Source: Solimonas variicoloris DSM 15731 (GTDB lineage: Bacteria; Pseudomonadota; Gammaproteobacteria; Nevskiales; Nevskiaceae). Taken from it: DNA of 64,000 nt. The notes under the pieces are model-generated. The model saw nothing but the letters and a program-made list of their open reading frames with translations, was not told where the DNA came from and made no database searches. Both the position numbers and the translations under genes were made by a program. Below are positions 53,587 through 64,000 of this stretch, piece by piece (within the stretch, counting starts at the first letter, position 1; each line of letters opens with the position of its first letter). The stretch is from assembly GCF_000382285.1 (NCBI RefSeq), contig NZ_KB907927.1, positions 293,842 through 357,841 of the forward strand. Direction: 5' to 3'.

Positions 53587-54555
53587 TCAGTTCGGCCGCA
53601 CCGGCGGCACGGCGCCCAGATCGCAAAGGGTGCGGGCCGCCACCCGCTCCGCACTGGCCGGGGCGAGCGTGAGACCGATGCGGAAGTGACCGGTCGCGAG
53701 GTACAGGCCCGGACGATCCGGTGCCGCGCCGAGCAGCGGCAGGTCGGCGTCGAAGCGCGGCCGCAGGCCAGCCCAATGGCCGACGATCGGCAGCCCGGCG
53801 AGCGGCGGCCACAGTTTCGTGGCGCGCGCCAGCAGGCGCTCGCGCGCCTCGGGCGTCGGCGTCGTGTCGAAGCCGGCATCCTCGACCGTGCTGCCGATCA
53901 GGATGTGACCGTCGCGGCGCGGGATCAGGTAGACGTCGGCACCGATGCGCAGACGCGGCAACTGGCCTGGCGCACCGGCCGCGAGCAGCATCTGGCCCTT
54001 GGCCGGACCGACGCCCGGCGCGCCGAGCGCTGCCGACCAGGCGCCGGCGGCCAGCACGGCCGCGCTGCAGGCAACGTCGCCGCGCCCGGTGCGCACGCCG
54101 CGCAGCGCGCCGCCCGCCTCGATCCAGCCTTGCACCTCGGTCTGCGCCGCGAGCACGACGCCGCGGCGGCGCAGCGTCTCGAACAGCGCGCGCAACAGCC
54201 GCGGGTTGCGCACCTGTGCCATCGCCGGATATTCGAGATGCCGTCCGTCGCCGGGGAAGTAGTCGGCGCCGCAAGCCCAGTACTCGGGATCGACGCCGGA
54301 CTCGCGCTGCAGGCGCTCGCACCAGGCCGGATACTGAGCGAGGCTCTCGTCGAGCAGCGGACGCAGCGCCGGCGGGCAGTAGTCGGGCGGTAGCGGACAC
54401 AGCATGCCGCCGCCGGCCCATGATGCAGCGCGGCCGAACTCGGCGCGCTCGAACACGGCGACCGCGAGCCCGCGCCGCGACAGCGCTTCGGCGCAGGCCA
54501 TGCCGATCACGCCGCCGCCGGCGATGGCGACGTCGACCCGTTCAGGCAGGCTCAT
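53587..54555 (-). CDS. thiO: Glycine oxidase ThiO / FAD-dependent amino acid oxidase
   Basis: A 322-residue flavoprotein of the DAAO family. The FAD motif GGGVIGMACAEALSRRGLAVAVFE is at 13-36, and AASWAGGGMLCPL is the typical second FAD contact. Near the C-terminus GHWAGLRPRFDADLPLLG and GLYLATGHFRIGLTLAPASAE include the Arg binding the substrate carboxylate. It forms iminoglycine for thiamine thiazole synthesis (ThiO). The usual thiS/thiG partners are not adjacent, so a general D-amino acid oxidase role remains possible. It is located downstream of ispH by 33 bp. Confidence 0.87.
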   Translation of the reverse strand: MSLPERVDVAIAGGGVIGMACAEALSRRGLAVAVFERAEFGRAASWAGGGMLCPLPPDYCPPALRPLLDESLAQYPAWCERLQRESGVDPEYWACGADYFPGDGRHLEYPAMAQVRNPRLLRALFETLRRRGVVLAAQTEVQGWIEAGGALRGVRTGRGDVACSAAVLAAGAWSAALGAPGVGPAKGQMLLAAGAPGQLPRLRIGADVYLIPRRDGHILIGSTVEDAGFDTTPTPEARERLLARATKLWPPLAGLPIVGHWAGLRPRFDADLPLLGAAPDRPGLYLATGHFRIGLTLAPASAERVAARTLCDLGAVPPVRPN

Positions 54556-54588
54556 CGGAATTGGCGAAGAAAGTAGACTCGGGCGCGT

Positions 54589-55554
54589 TCAGCGCGCCGG
54601 CGCCGCGGCGCCCTGCGTGGCGCGGCGCAGTGCCGGCGGCAGCGAAAACACGACATGCTCCTCGCGGCCGGCCAATTCCTGGACCTGCGTGCCGCCGAAC
54701 CCCTTGAGGCGCTCGATCACCTCGCGCACCAGGACCTCGGGCGCCGAGGCGCCGGCGGTCACGCCGACGCGCGCCTTGCCGGCCAGCCACTCGGAGCGGA
54801 TGTCCTGCGCGCCGTCGATCAGATAGGCCGGCGTGCCGCGGCTCTCGGCGAGCTCGCGCAGGCGATTGGAATTGGAGCTGTTGCGCGAGCCGACCACCAG
54901 CAGCACATCGCAACGCGCTGCCAGATCCTTGACCGCGTCCTGGCGGTTCTGCGTCGCGTAGCAGATGTCGTCCTTGCGCGGACCGTGCACCTGCGGAAAG
55001 CGCGCGCGCAGCGCGTCGATGACCTTGGCGGTGTCGTCCATCGACAGCGTCGTCTGCGTCACGAAGGCGATGCGTTCGGGCTCGCGGATCGGCAGCTCGG
55101 CGACGTCCTCGGGGGTCTCGACCAGATAGATCGCGCCACCCTGGCTGGCGTCGAACTGGCCCATCGTGCCCTCGACCTCCGGATGGCCGGCGTGCCCGAT
55201 CAGGACGACCTCGCGGCCCTCGCGCGAGTAGCGCTTGACCTCGATGTGGACCTTGGTCACCAGCGGGCAGGTCGCGTCGAAGATCGTCAGGCCGCGCCGC
55301 GCCGCGGCGTCGCGCACTGCCTGCGAAACGCCGTGCGCGGAGAAGATGCAGGTCGCCCCGACCGGCACTTCGTCGACTTCCTCGACGAAGACGGCGCCCT
55401 TGGCGCGCAGGTTCTCGACCACGAAGCGGTTGTGCACGACCTCGTGGCGCACGTAGATCGGCGCGCCCAGCACCTCGAGCGCGCGCTCGACGATCTCGAT
55501 CGCGCGATCGACGCCGGCACAGAAGCCGCGCGGATTGGCGAGCAGGATCTCCAT
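54589..55554 (-). CDS. ispH: 4-hydroxy-3-methylbut-2-enyl diphosphate reductase
   Basis: Last step of the MEP isoprenoid pathway, a [4Fe-4S] enzyme producing IPP and DMAPP. The 321-residue protein has the cluster cysteines C12 ([12 protein letters not shown]), C96 ([12 protein letters not shown]) and C198 ([11 protein letters not shown]). The substrate-binding [18 protein letters not shown] and the [10 protein letters not shown] stretch are all present. It sits after lspA with a 10-bp gap. In many gammaproteobacteria an FKBP-type isomerase (fkpB) lies between lspA and ispH; it is missing here. Confidence 0.97.
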   Translation of the reverse strand: MEILLANPRGFCAGVDRAIEIVERALEVLGAPIYVRHEVVHNRFVVENLRAKGAVFVEEVDEVPVGATCIFSAHGVSQAVRDAAARRGLTIFDATCPLVTKVHIEVKRYSREGREVVLIGHAGHPEVEGTMGQFDASQGGAIYLVETPEDVAELPIREPERIAFVTQTTLSMDDTAKVIDALRARFPQVHGPRKDDICYATQNRQDAVKDLAARCDVLLVVGSRNSSNSNRLRELAESRGTPAYLIDGAQDIRSEWLAGKARVGVTAGASAPEVLVREVIERLKGFGGTQVQELAGREEHVVFSLPPALRRATQGAAAPAR

Positions 55555-55564
55555 CGTCCCTCCC

Positions 55565-56059
55565 TCAGCCCGGCGCCTTCGCCGGCTTGCGGCGGAAGCT
55601 GTCGAGCAGCATGTCGAGAATCAGCAGGCCGGCGCCGCAGCTGATCGCGATGTCGGCGACGTTGAACGCCGCGAAGTGCCAGCTACCGACGTAGAAGTCG
55701 ACGAAATCGACGACATGGCCGCGCGTGACGCGATCGATCACGTTGCCCAGTGCGCCGCCCATGATCAGCGACAGGGCCACCGCGACCAGCTGCTGGTCGC
55801 GCGGATGCCGGCGCAGCCAGATCAGGATGCCGATGCTGACGGCGACGCCGAGCAGCACGAAGACCACCGGCGAGGCGTCCGACATCATCGAGAACGCGGC
55901 GCCGGTGTTCTTCATGTGCACCAGATTCAGATGCGGCACGACCGGAATCACATCGAACCAGTTCAGATGCCGCACGACCAGCTGCTTGGTGATCTGGTCG
56001 ACGAGGATCACGAGCGCGGTCGCCCACAGCCAGTAAACGTTCTTGTACTGAAAGGACAT
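55565..56059 (-). CDS. lspA: Lipoprotein signal peptidase (signal peptidase II)
   Basis: Inner-membrane aspartic protease removing signal peptides from diacylglyceryl prolipoproteins. The 164-residue protein has four transmembrane helices and the conserved boxes: DQITKQLVV near residue 21, NTGAAFS at 51-57, [21 protein letters not shown] with D118, and FNVADIAI with D136. The two Asp residues form the catalytic dyad. Required by the several lipoproteins found in this window. It is 37 bp downstream of the small membrane protein gene. Confidence 0.97.
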   Translation of the reverse strand: MSFQYKNVYWLWATALVILVDQITKQLVVRHLNWFDVIPVVPHLNLVHMKNTGAAFSMMSDASPVVFVLLGVAVSIGILIWLRRHPRDQQLVAVALSLIMGGALGNVIDRVTRGHVVDFVDFYVGSWHFAAFNVADIAISCGAGLLILDMLLDSFRRKPAKAPG

Positions 56060-56096
56060 CGTCAGCTTCGGTTCATGCGTGAAGGGCGCGGAGCGC

Positions 56097-56491
56097 TCAA
56101 AGCCCCGTGGTGCGCGACCAGATTACCGCAGTCCAGCCCCAGACGAGATTCGTCGCCCAGATCACCAGCGGCGTCAGCAGGCCCAGCTCGATGCCGAGCC
56201 AGCCCTGCCCGGTCTGGAACGGAAAGATCCACAGCAGCGTCAGCAGGGTCGGCGCCAGGCTGACGACGATGCCGCGCAGGAACGGCTGGTGGGTGATCGG
56301 CAGCAGCAGCTGCAGGCCCCAGAGCCCGCCGACGATCAGGCGCGGATACAGCCAGTACAGGCCGAGCGCCGGCGCGATCGCCACATGCAGCTTCGCCAGC
56401 AGGCCGAAATGCCCGGCCGCCCACAGCGCGATGCTGGCGATCAGCGCCGCGGCCAGGCCGGCCGCGTAGGCCAGCGACAGACGACGCAGCA

Positions 56492-56492
<1 letters not shown>
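56097..56492 (-). CDS. Small four-helix membrane protein, unknown, between ileS and lspA
   Basis: A 131-residue, very hydrophobic protein with about four predicted transmembrane helices (AYAAGLAAALIASIALWAAG, AIAPALGLYWLYP, FLRGIVVSLAPTLLTLLWIF, GLLTPLVIWATNLVWGWT). No catalytic motif is visible. Its ATG overlaps the ileS stop (TGATG), a clear coupling signal, so it is a real gene in the ribF-ileS-lspA series. I do not know it from the corresponding Pseudomonas or E. coli operons. The longer frame to 56609 is ileS shadow. Confidence 0.7.
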
Positions 56493-59329
<2,837 letters not shown>

Positions 59330-59416
59330 GGTCGGTGGCGCGGAGCGCGGCGGCGGCGCCGGCGCGAAAGCACCGGGCGCGTGGGAAGAATCGGAGAATC
59401 GGTATTCGATCAGCGT

Positions 59417-60358
59417 TCAATTATCGGACGCGAACCCCAAAAAGGCCATCGCATCGAGCTTGTCCTGGTGCATCTGCAGCTTCAGCGCGTCGAGCGAATC
59501 GAAGCGCAGTTCAGGGCGCAGGAAGTGGCGGAACTCGACCTCGAGCCGCTGCCCGTAGATGTCGCCCGGCGGCTCGAACAGATTCGTCTCGAGCAGGCAG
59601 TGCGTGAGCCCCAGCGTCGGCCGCACGCCGAGCGCGGCGACGCCGTGCCACGCGCGGGCCCCGCCGCCGATGCGGGCGCTCACCGCGTAAATGCCCAGAC
59701 GCAGCGCCGGCGGCCGGAACAGATAGACGTTCGCGGTCGGCATGCCAAGCTCGCGGCCGAGCTTGAGGCCGTGGCGCACATGGCCGATCAGGCGGTACGG
59801 CCGGCCGAGCAGCGCCGCGGCGCGGCGCAGATCCGGCGCCGCGAGCGCCTCGCGCACCGCCGTCGAGCTGCAGCGCAGGCCGTCGACGCAAACGCTGCCG
59901 ACGCTCTCGGCGCTGAAGCCGTGCAATTCGCCCTGCGCACGCAGCAGCGCCATGTCGCCGGAACGCGAGGCGCCGAAATTGAAGTCGTCGCCGACGACCA
60001 CGGCGCGCGCGCGCAGCTGCTCGCGTATCACCTGATCGACGAATTCCAGACCGCTGAGCCCGCAGAACGGACGGCCGAAGCGCTGCACGACGACGACGTC
60101 GACGCCGGCTTCCTGCAGATCACAGAGCTTGCTGCGCAGATTGCTGATGCGGCCGGGCGCGCGCTCCGGGGTGAAGTATTCGCGCGGCGTCGGCTCGAAG
60201 GTCAGCACCGTCAGCGGCAGGCCGAGCGCCCTTGCCCGCTCTGCGGTGCGTGCGACCAGCGCACGATGGCCGAGATGGAAGCCGTCGAAGTTGCCGATCG
60301 TCAGCGCGCAACCGCGCCAATCGCGCGGCAGGTTGTGCAGGCCGTGAACGAGGCGCAT
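59417..60358 (-). CDS. ribF: Bifunctional riboflavin kinase / FAD synthetase
   Basis: Converts riboflavin to FMN and FAD. The 313-residue protein has an N-terminal FMN adenylyltransferase domain with [14 protein letters not shown] at 21-34 and [12 protein letters not shown], then the flavokinase domain with [23 protein letters not shown] and [20 protein letters not shown]. The ATG overlaps the murJ stop (TGATG), which fixes the start; the longer upstream frame lies inside murJ. Confidence 0.96.
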   Translation of the reverse strand: MRLVHGLHNLPRDWRGCALTIGNFDGFHLGHRALVARTAERARALGLPLTVLTFEPTPREYFTPERAPGRISNLRSKLCDLQEAGVDVVVVQRFGRPFCGLSGLEFVDQVIREQLRARAVVVGDDFNFGASRSGDMALLRAQGELHGFSAESVGSVCVDGLRCSSTAVREALAAPDLRRAAALLGRPYRLIGHVRHGLKLGRELGMPTANVYLFRPPALRLGIYAVSARIGGGARAWHGVAALGVRPTLGLTHCLLETNLFEPPGDIYGQRLEVEFRHFLRPELRFDSLDALKLQMHQDKLDAMAFLGFASDN

Positions 60359-61908
60359 CAGGCCAGACTCCGCCGGAAATGGCGCAGGCGCAGCCCGCTC
60401 GCCGCGAGCACGCCGAAATAGACGAGGATCGCTGCGGCGATGATGAGCGCCGTGTGCAGCGCCTTGTCGCGCGCCCGCGCCGCCATCCACCATTCGAGCG
60501 GGCCGGCCATCCACAACACGAGCGCGGCGAGCGCCGCACAAGCCAGCAGCAGGCGCAGCGCGAACAGACCCCAGCCGGCACTGGCGGTATAGATGCCGTC
60601 GCGGCGCAGGCGATGGAACAGCAGCAGCGCGTTGACCCAGGCGGTGATCGAGGTCGACGCGGCGAGACCGACATGCGCGGCCGCGAAGTGATAATGGCGG
60701 GCCAGCGCGAACAGCAGCAGGCTCACCGTCATGCCGGCGCACAGGCCGATGATCGCGAAGCGCACCGGCAGGCGCGTCTCCTGGCGGGCGTAGAAGCCCG
60801 GCGTCAGCACCTTGATCAGCGAAAAGCCGATGAAGCCGAGTCCATAGGCCCACAGGGCGTAGGTCGTCATCGCCACGTCAGCGGCGGCGAAACGGCCGTG
60901 ACCGTAGACGGTCGCGACCAACGGCCCGGCCAGCAGCACCATGCCGACCGCGGCCGGCAGGCCGATCACCAGCATCAGCCGCAGGCTCCAGTCCAGCGTT
61001 GCCGAGAACTGCCCGGCGGAGCGGGTCGCGTGCTGCGCCGACAGCGTCGGCAGAATCGCGGTGCCGATCGCAATGCTGAAGATGCCGAGCGGGAACTCCA
61101 TCAGGCGGTTGGCGTAGTACAGCCAGCTCACCGGACCGTCGCCGAGATGCGTCGACAGATTCGAGTTCAGCAGCAGACTGATCTGCGCGATCGAGGAGCC
61201 GATCATCACCGGAATCATCAGGCCGACGATGCGGCGCACGTGCGGATCGCGCCAGCCCCAGCGCGGCAGCGGCAGCAGCCGCAGCTTCCACAGCGCCGGC
61301 AGCTGAAACAGGAACTGCAGGATGCCGGCCGCGAACACCGCCCAGGCCAGCGCCTGCACCGAGCCGGAGTCGATGAACGCCGAGGCGATCAGACACAGGT
61401 TCAGAATCACCGGCGTGAAGGCCGGAATCGCGAAGTTGCCGTACGCATTGAGCACGCCGCCGGCCATCGAGGTCAGCGAGATGAACATCAGGTACGGGAA
61501 GGTCCAGCGCAGCAGCCCGGCCGACAGCTCGGCCTTCGCCGGATCGTCGTGAAAGCCGGACGCGAATGCCCAGACCAGCAGCGGCGCCGCCACGCAGCCG
61601 ACGATCGTGATGACCGACAGCACGCCGCCGAGCGTGCCCATCGTCACCGCAACCAGATCGCGCGCCTCTTCGTGCGGCCGCGTCGTCTTGGTCTCGGTGA
61701 ACACCGGCACGAAAGCCTGCGAGAACGCGCCTTCGGCGAACATGCGGCGGCCGAAGTTCGGAATCATCAGCGCGACGAGGAAGGCATCCATGCCGCCGCC
61801 GGCGCCGAACTTGGCGGCGAGCATGATCTCGCGGACGAAGCCGAGCAGACGCGACAGCAGCGTCATCAGCCCGACGACACCGGAGGCGCGGAACAGGGAT
61901 TTCGACAT
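60358..61908 (-). CDS. murJ: Lipid II flippase MurJ (MviN)
   Basis: Inner-membrane flippase exporting lipid II for peptidoglycan synthesis. The 516-residue protein has about 14 transmembrane segments. Family-typical sequences include [25 protein letters not shown] N-terminus (residues 15-36), [25 protein letters not shown], and the helix with [24 protein letters not shown]. The start at ATG 61908 is the only one compatible with the family. Divergent from rpsT with a 285-bp gap. Confidence 0.96.
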   Translation of the reverse strand: MSKSLFRASGVVGLMTLLSRLLGFVREIMLAAKFGAGGGMDAFLVALMIPNFGRRMFAEGAFSQAFVPVFTETKTTRPHEEARDLVAVTMGTLGGVLSVITIVGCVAAPLLVWAFASGFHDDPAKAELSAGLLRWTFPYLMFISLTSMAGGVLNAYGNFAIPAFTPVILNLCLIASAFIDSGSVQALAWAVFAAGILQFLFQLPALWKLRLLPLPRWGWRDPHVRRIVGLMIPVMIGSSIAQISLLLNSNLSTHLGDGPVSWLYYANRLMEFPLGIFSIAIGTAILPTLSAQHATRSAGQFSATLDWSLRLMLVIGLPAAVGMVLLAGPLVATVYGHGRFAAADVAMTTYALWAYGLGFIGFSLIKVLTPGFYARQETRLPVRFAIIGLCAGMTVSLLLFALARHYHFAAAHVGLAASTSITAWVNALLLFHRLRRDGIYTASAGWGLFALRLLLACAALAALVLWMAGPLEWWMAARARDKALHTALIIAAAILVYFGVLAASGLRLRHFRRSLA

Positions 61909-62106
61909 AGGGCGCGCAGTGTAGCGGCAAGCGGCCGTTTTGCGGCTGTCCGCGCCCGCACCGCACGGCAATTCTTCGCTCGATCGCGCCGCCCCGCGCC
62001 GGCATCTGCCAGGGTCGCCGGCCACAGTTGCGGCAGGGTGCGCGGCCACTGGCGAAAGGGGCCGGTTTTTCCTCATTATTTCAGCCGTTTCGCCGGCCCG
62101 ATCCGG

Positions 62107-62135
62107 TTGACAAGGAAAGGTTCGCTGCCCATACT
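62107..62135 (+). promoter_or_regulatory. Sigma-70 promoter of rpsT
   Basis: Perfect -35 TTGACA (62107-62112), 17-bp spacer and -10 CATACT (62130-62135). Predicted transcription start near 62142 gives a leader of about 50 nt before the rpsT start codon. It is the best promoter match in the window. Confidence 0.85.
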
Positions 62136-62193
62136 CCGCGACCTTTCGAATAGACCCCGAGTTTTTCGGTTTCGAGTTTTCAGGAGTTTCACC

Positions 62194-62457
62194 TTGGCCA
62201 ACATTGCCAGCGCGAAGAAGCGCGCCCGCCAGTCCGAGAAGCGCCGTGCCCGCAACGTCGCGCAGCGCTCGATGATCCGCACCTTCATCAAGAAAGTCGT
62301 CAAGGCTGTCGAAGCCAAGGACAAGAAGGCCGCCGAAGCCGCGTACGCCGAGATGGTGCCGGTCGTCGACCGTTACGCGACGAAGGGCCAGATTCACAAG
62401 AACAAGGCCGCGCGCCACAAGTCGCGCCTCGCCGCCAAGATCAAGGCCCTCGCCTAA
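62194..62457 (+). CDS. rpsT: 30S ribosomal protein S20
   Basis: Primary 16S rRNA-binding protein of the small subunit. The 87-residue product ([20 protein letters not shown]... ending AAKIKALA) is full length and highly basic. Its start codon is TTG at 62194, preceded by CAGGAG. No ATG is available in a suitable place. The same UUG start occurs in E. coli rpsT, where it is part of autogenous control, so regulation may be conserved. It has its own promoter and terminator. Confidence 0.97.
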   Translation: MANIASAKKRARQSEKRRARNVAQRSMIRTFIKKVVKAVEAKDKKAAEAAYAEMVPVVDRYATKGQIHKNKAARHKSRLAAKIKALA

Positions 62458-62492
62458 GCGCGACGCCGCGGTCTGCTGCAAAGCCGCTGAAA

Positions 62493-62526
62493 GAAAGCCC
62501 CCGCTCTGCGGGGGCTTTCGTTTTTT
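62493..62526 (+). terminator. Rho-independent terminator of rpsT
   Basis: 12-bp perfect stem (62493-62504 with 62508-62519), loop TCT, followed by G and six T. It lies 35 bp after the rpsT stop. Confidence 0.95.
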
Positions 62527-62571
62527 ACGTCCCGCTTTCGCCGCGCGCCGCCCCCATCCCGCTGGCGCAGC

Positions 62572-62594
62572 AAAAAGGCCGCCTTGCGGCGGCC
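62572..62594 (-). terminator. Rho-independent terminator of the TPR-like gene
   Basis: Stem GGCCGCC (62577-62583) with GGCGGCC (62588-62594), 4-nt loop, followed on the minus strand by five T. It lies 62 bp after the minus-strand gene stop. Confidence 0.85.
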
Positions 62595-62656
62595 CCATTG
62601 GCGGCGAGAGGGCCGGACGCGCCGGCCGGTGTCGCGGTCTTTTCCGCAGGCCTTCG

Positions 62657-63877
62657 TCAGCGGGCCGTCTTCAGCATCGTCCACAGCCGGGCGAGATCGG
62701 CGCTGCCGTCGCTGCCGGCGACGCTCTTGAGCGTGGCCTGCGCCGCGGCGCTCTGACCGGCCAGCACCTGCGCGTAGCCCAGGTGCAGCCGGGCGTCGTC
62801 CGCCTTCTTCAGGCCGCCCTTGGCGATGCCCTGCTGCATCAGGGCGATGCCTTTGTCGTACTGCCCGTAGCCGATGTAGTTCAGGCCGGTGGCGACCAGC
62901 GCGTCGCCGCTGGCCTGTTGGGCGGCGGCTTTCTCGCCTTCGGCGAGGGAAGCCTTGTCTTCGGCGAGCTTCTTGGCGACCGTGACCTTGAGCGCGGCGC
63001 TGCCGCTGGCGCCCTTGGCCTGCGCCAGCTGCAGGTAGTGTTCGGCTTCGGCCGGCAGGCCGGCGTCGATCGCCAGTTGCGTGGCGTCGAGCGCTTCGTC
63101 GCCCGAGTCGAGCACGCCGGCCGCCAGCTTCAGGCGGTAGACGTCGAGCCGCAGGCGCGCGGCGAAGCCGGGCTTGCTGGCGGTGCGCACGATCAGTTCG
63201 CTCCAGTACTTCGGCTGCGGGTACAGCGCGACGAGCTTTTCCAGCGTCGCGCCGTAGGTCGCCATGTCGTTCTGCTTGGCGGCGCTGGAGGCGAGCAGCT
63301 GCAGCTGGATCTCGCCCGGCTTCTGCCCGCTCTGTTCGAGCCGGGCGATCACGGCGGCGAGTTCCTGCTGGGCGCCGGCGTAGTCGTTCGACAGGTACAG
63401 GGCCTGCGGCAGCAGACCGAGCAGCTGGTCGTTGCCGCCGCCGGCGGCGCGGTACTGCTGCAGCAGGCGCGCGGCCTGGGCGTAGTCCTTGGCGCCGTAG
63501 GCCAGGCGGCTGGCGATTTCGAGCATCGCCGGCTTGTCGGCTGCCGGCAGCTGGTCGCTGGCGAGCACGGCGGCGTAGGCCTTGAGCGCGGTCGGCGCGT
63601 CGTTGGCGCCGGTCGCGGCCAGCGCGCGCAGGCGCTCGGCGAGGTACTGCTCGTAGGGGTTCAGGCTGCCGACCTTTTCGGCTTCGCCGACCTTGGCCAG
63701 CGCGGTGGCGTAGTCCTTGGCCTGCAGCGCGGCCTGCGCTTCCTGCAGCGGCTTGCCGACTTCGGCGCGCAGCGTCGGCTTGGTCTCGGCGGCGCTGGCG
63801 GCCGGGACGACGACGAAGGCGCCGGAGACGGCCAGCAGGGCGGCGGCGACGAGGGTGCGGGGGAAGGCGCGCTTCAT
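62657..63877 (-). CDS. Periplasmic TPR-like repeat protein, uncharacterised
   Basis: A 406-residue predicted exported protein: signal peptide MKRAFPRTLVAAALLAVSG... ending ASA about residue 29. The mature part is all-helical, Ala/Leu-rich and composed of degenerate TPR-like hairpins (for example AALQAKDYATALAKVGEAEKV, YAQAARLLQQYRAAGG, GYAQVLAGQSAAAQATLKSV). No catalytic motif. Such proteins often serve as scaffolds in the periplasm. GAGGAA upstream supports the ATG at 63877. It is monocistronic, with its own terminator and an upstream gene's terminator in front. Function unknown. Confidence 0.75.
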   Translation of the reverse strand: MKRAFPRTLVAAALLAVSGAFVVVPAASAAETKPTLRAEVGKPLQEAQAALQAKDYATALAKVGEAEKVGSLNPYEQYLAERLRALAATGANDAPTALKAYAAVLASDQLPAADKPAMLEIASRLAYGAKDYAQAARLLQQYRAAGGGNDQLLGLLPQALYLSNDYAGAQQELAAVIARLEQSGQKPGEIQLQLLASSAAKQNDMATYGATLEKLVALYPQPKYWSELIVRTASKPGFAARLRLDVYRLKLAAGVLDSGDEALDATQLAIDAGLPAEAEHYLQLAQAKGASGSAALKVTVAKKLAEDKASLAEGEKAAAQQASGDALVATGLNYIGYGQYDKGIALMQQGIAKGGLKKADDARLHLGYAQVLAGQSAAAQATLKSVAGSDGSADLARLWTMLKTAR

Positions 63878-63945
63878 GGGGGTTCCTCGGTGGGACGATG
63901 CGGCTCGGGGGCGAGCCGGGGCGCAGCGGCGCCCAAAATAACAAA

Positions 63946-63988
63946 GCCCGGCCGGTCCTCGCGCTGAACGCAGGAGGACCGGCCGGGC
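63946..63988 (-). terminator. Terminator-like hairpin for a minus-strand gene beyond the right edge
   Basis: Perfect 15-bp stem (63946-63960 with 63974-63988), 13-nt loop, then TTTGTTATTTT on the minus strand. It precedes the TPR-like gene, so it should end a transcript coming from outside the window. Confidence 0.75.
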
Positions 63989-64000
63989 CGCCGGCCCGAA

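Noticed and set aside
60232..62457. Plus-strand frame of 741 codons ending with S20
   Set aside because: Only the last 87 codons (rpsT from TTG 62194) are real; the rest is antisense to murJ.

Overview
The window is a compact, very GC-rich, chromosomal stretch of a Gammaproteobacterium. Evidence for this is the run thiO/fimT - fimU-pilV-pilW-pilX-pilY1-pilE - ispH - lspA - ileS - ribF - murJ - rpsT, which I know from Pseudomonas-type genomes. The GC content and gene repertoire (TreS-maltokinase fusion, long FabG-type reductase, class I and class II fumarases) suggest a Nevskiales/Xanthomonadales-like lineage, but that placement is inference. I saw no tRNA, rRNA, insertion sequence, prophage, CRISPR array or toxin-antitoxin module. 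Most other long frames are antisense shadows caused by the extreme third-position GC.

Layout. (1) 1-4019, minus: a MATE exporter cut by the left edge, then fumA-dsbB-rraA. (2) 4231-6779, plus: two lipoproteins, a PF04185-type phosphoesterase and a di-haem cytochrome c peroxidase. (3) 6836-8158, minus: an AAA+ ATPase resembling a sigma-54 activator, with a degenerate GAFTGA loop and no DNA-binding domain. (4) 8534-10319, minus: fumC and a VOC protein, then plus-strand purB and a PLD-like protein. (5) 12530-18043, minus: thioesterase, DUF1289 protein, lipoprotein, metallophosphoesterase, an OmpA-type porin, pyrD and ribA. (6) 18213-22962: a FabG4-like reductase, an Ala/Pro-rich anchored protein, an SDR and a quinone oxidoreductase. 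(7) 22959-40416: a glycogen/trehalose cluster, with glgA on minus, then glgC, treS-mak, glgB, glgX, treZ (frameshifted) and malQ on plus, then glgP on minus. (8) 40609-44944, plus: diguanylate cyclase, ABC-F ATPase and a cNMP-binding/rhodanese protein. (9) 44945-45760: the largest gene-poor gap, with inverted repeats and a possible minus-strand small-ORF pair ending at a good terminator. (10) 45761-52840: the type IV minor pilin operon. (11) 52847-61908, minus: fimT, thiO, ispH, lspA, a small membrane protein, ileS, ribF and murJ. (12) rpsT on plus with a near-consensus promoter and a strong terminator, and a periplasmic TPR-like protein on minus.

How the genes work together. GlgC makes ADP-glucose, GlgA polymerises it and GlgB branches it. 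GlgP, GlgX and MalQ degrade glycogen. TreS-Mak links maltose, trehalose and maltose-1-phosphate to that pool. TreZ would need TreY, which is absent from the window, and treZ itself carries an apparent 2-bp deletion in a GC dinucleotide tract, so the TreY-TreZ route may be decaying here. The minor pilins plus PilY1 would form the priming or tip complex of type IV pili, and the PilY1 here has two unusual cysteine-rich insert modules within its vWA region.

The best candidates for something undescribed are the orphan sigma-54-activator-like ATPase, the PilY1 inserts, and the structured gap upstream of the pilin operon. None of them is proven to be a new system.
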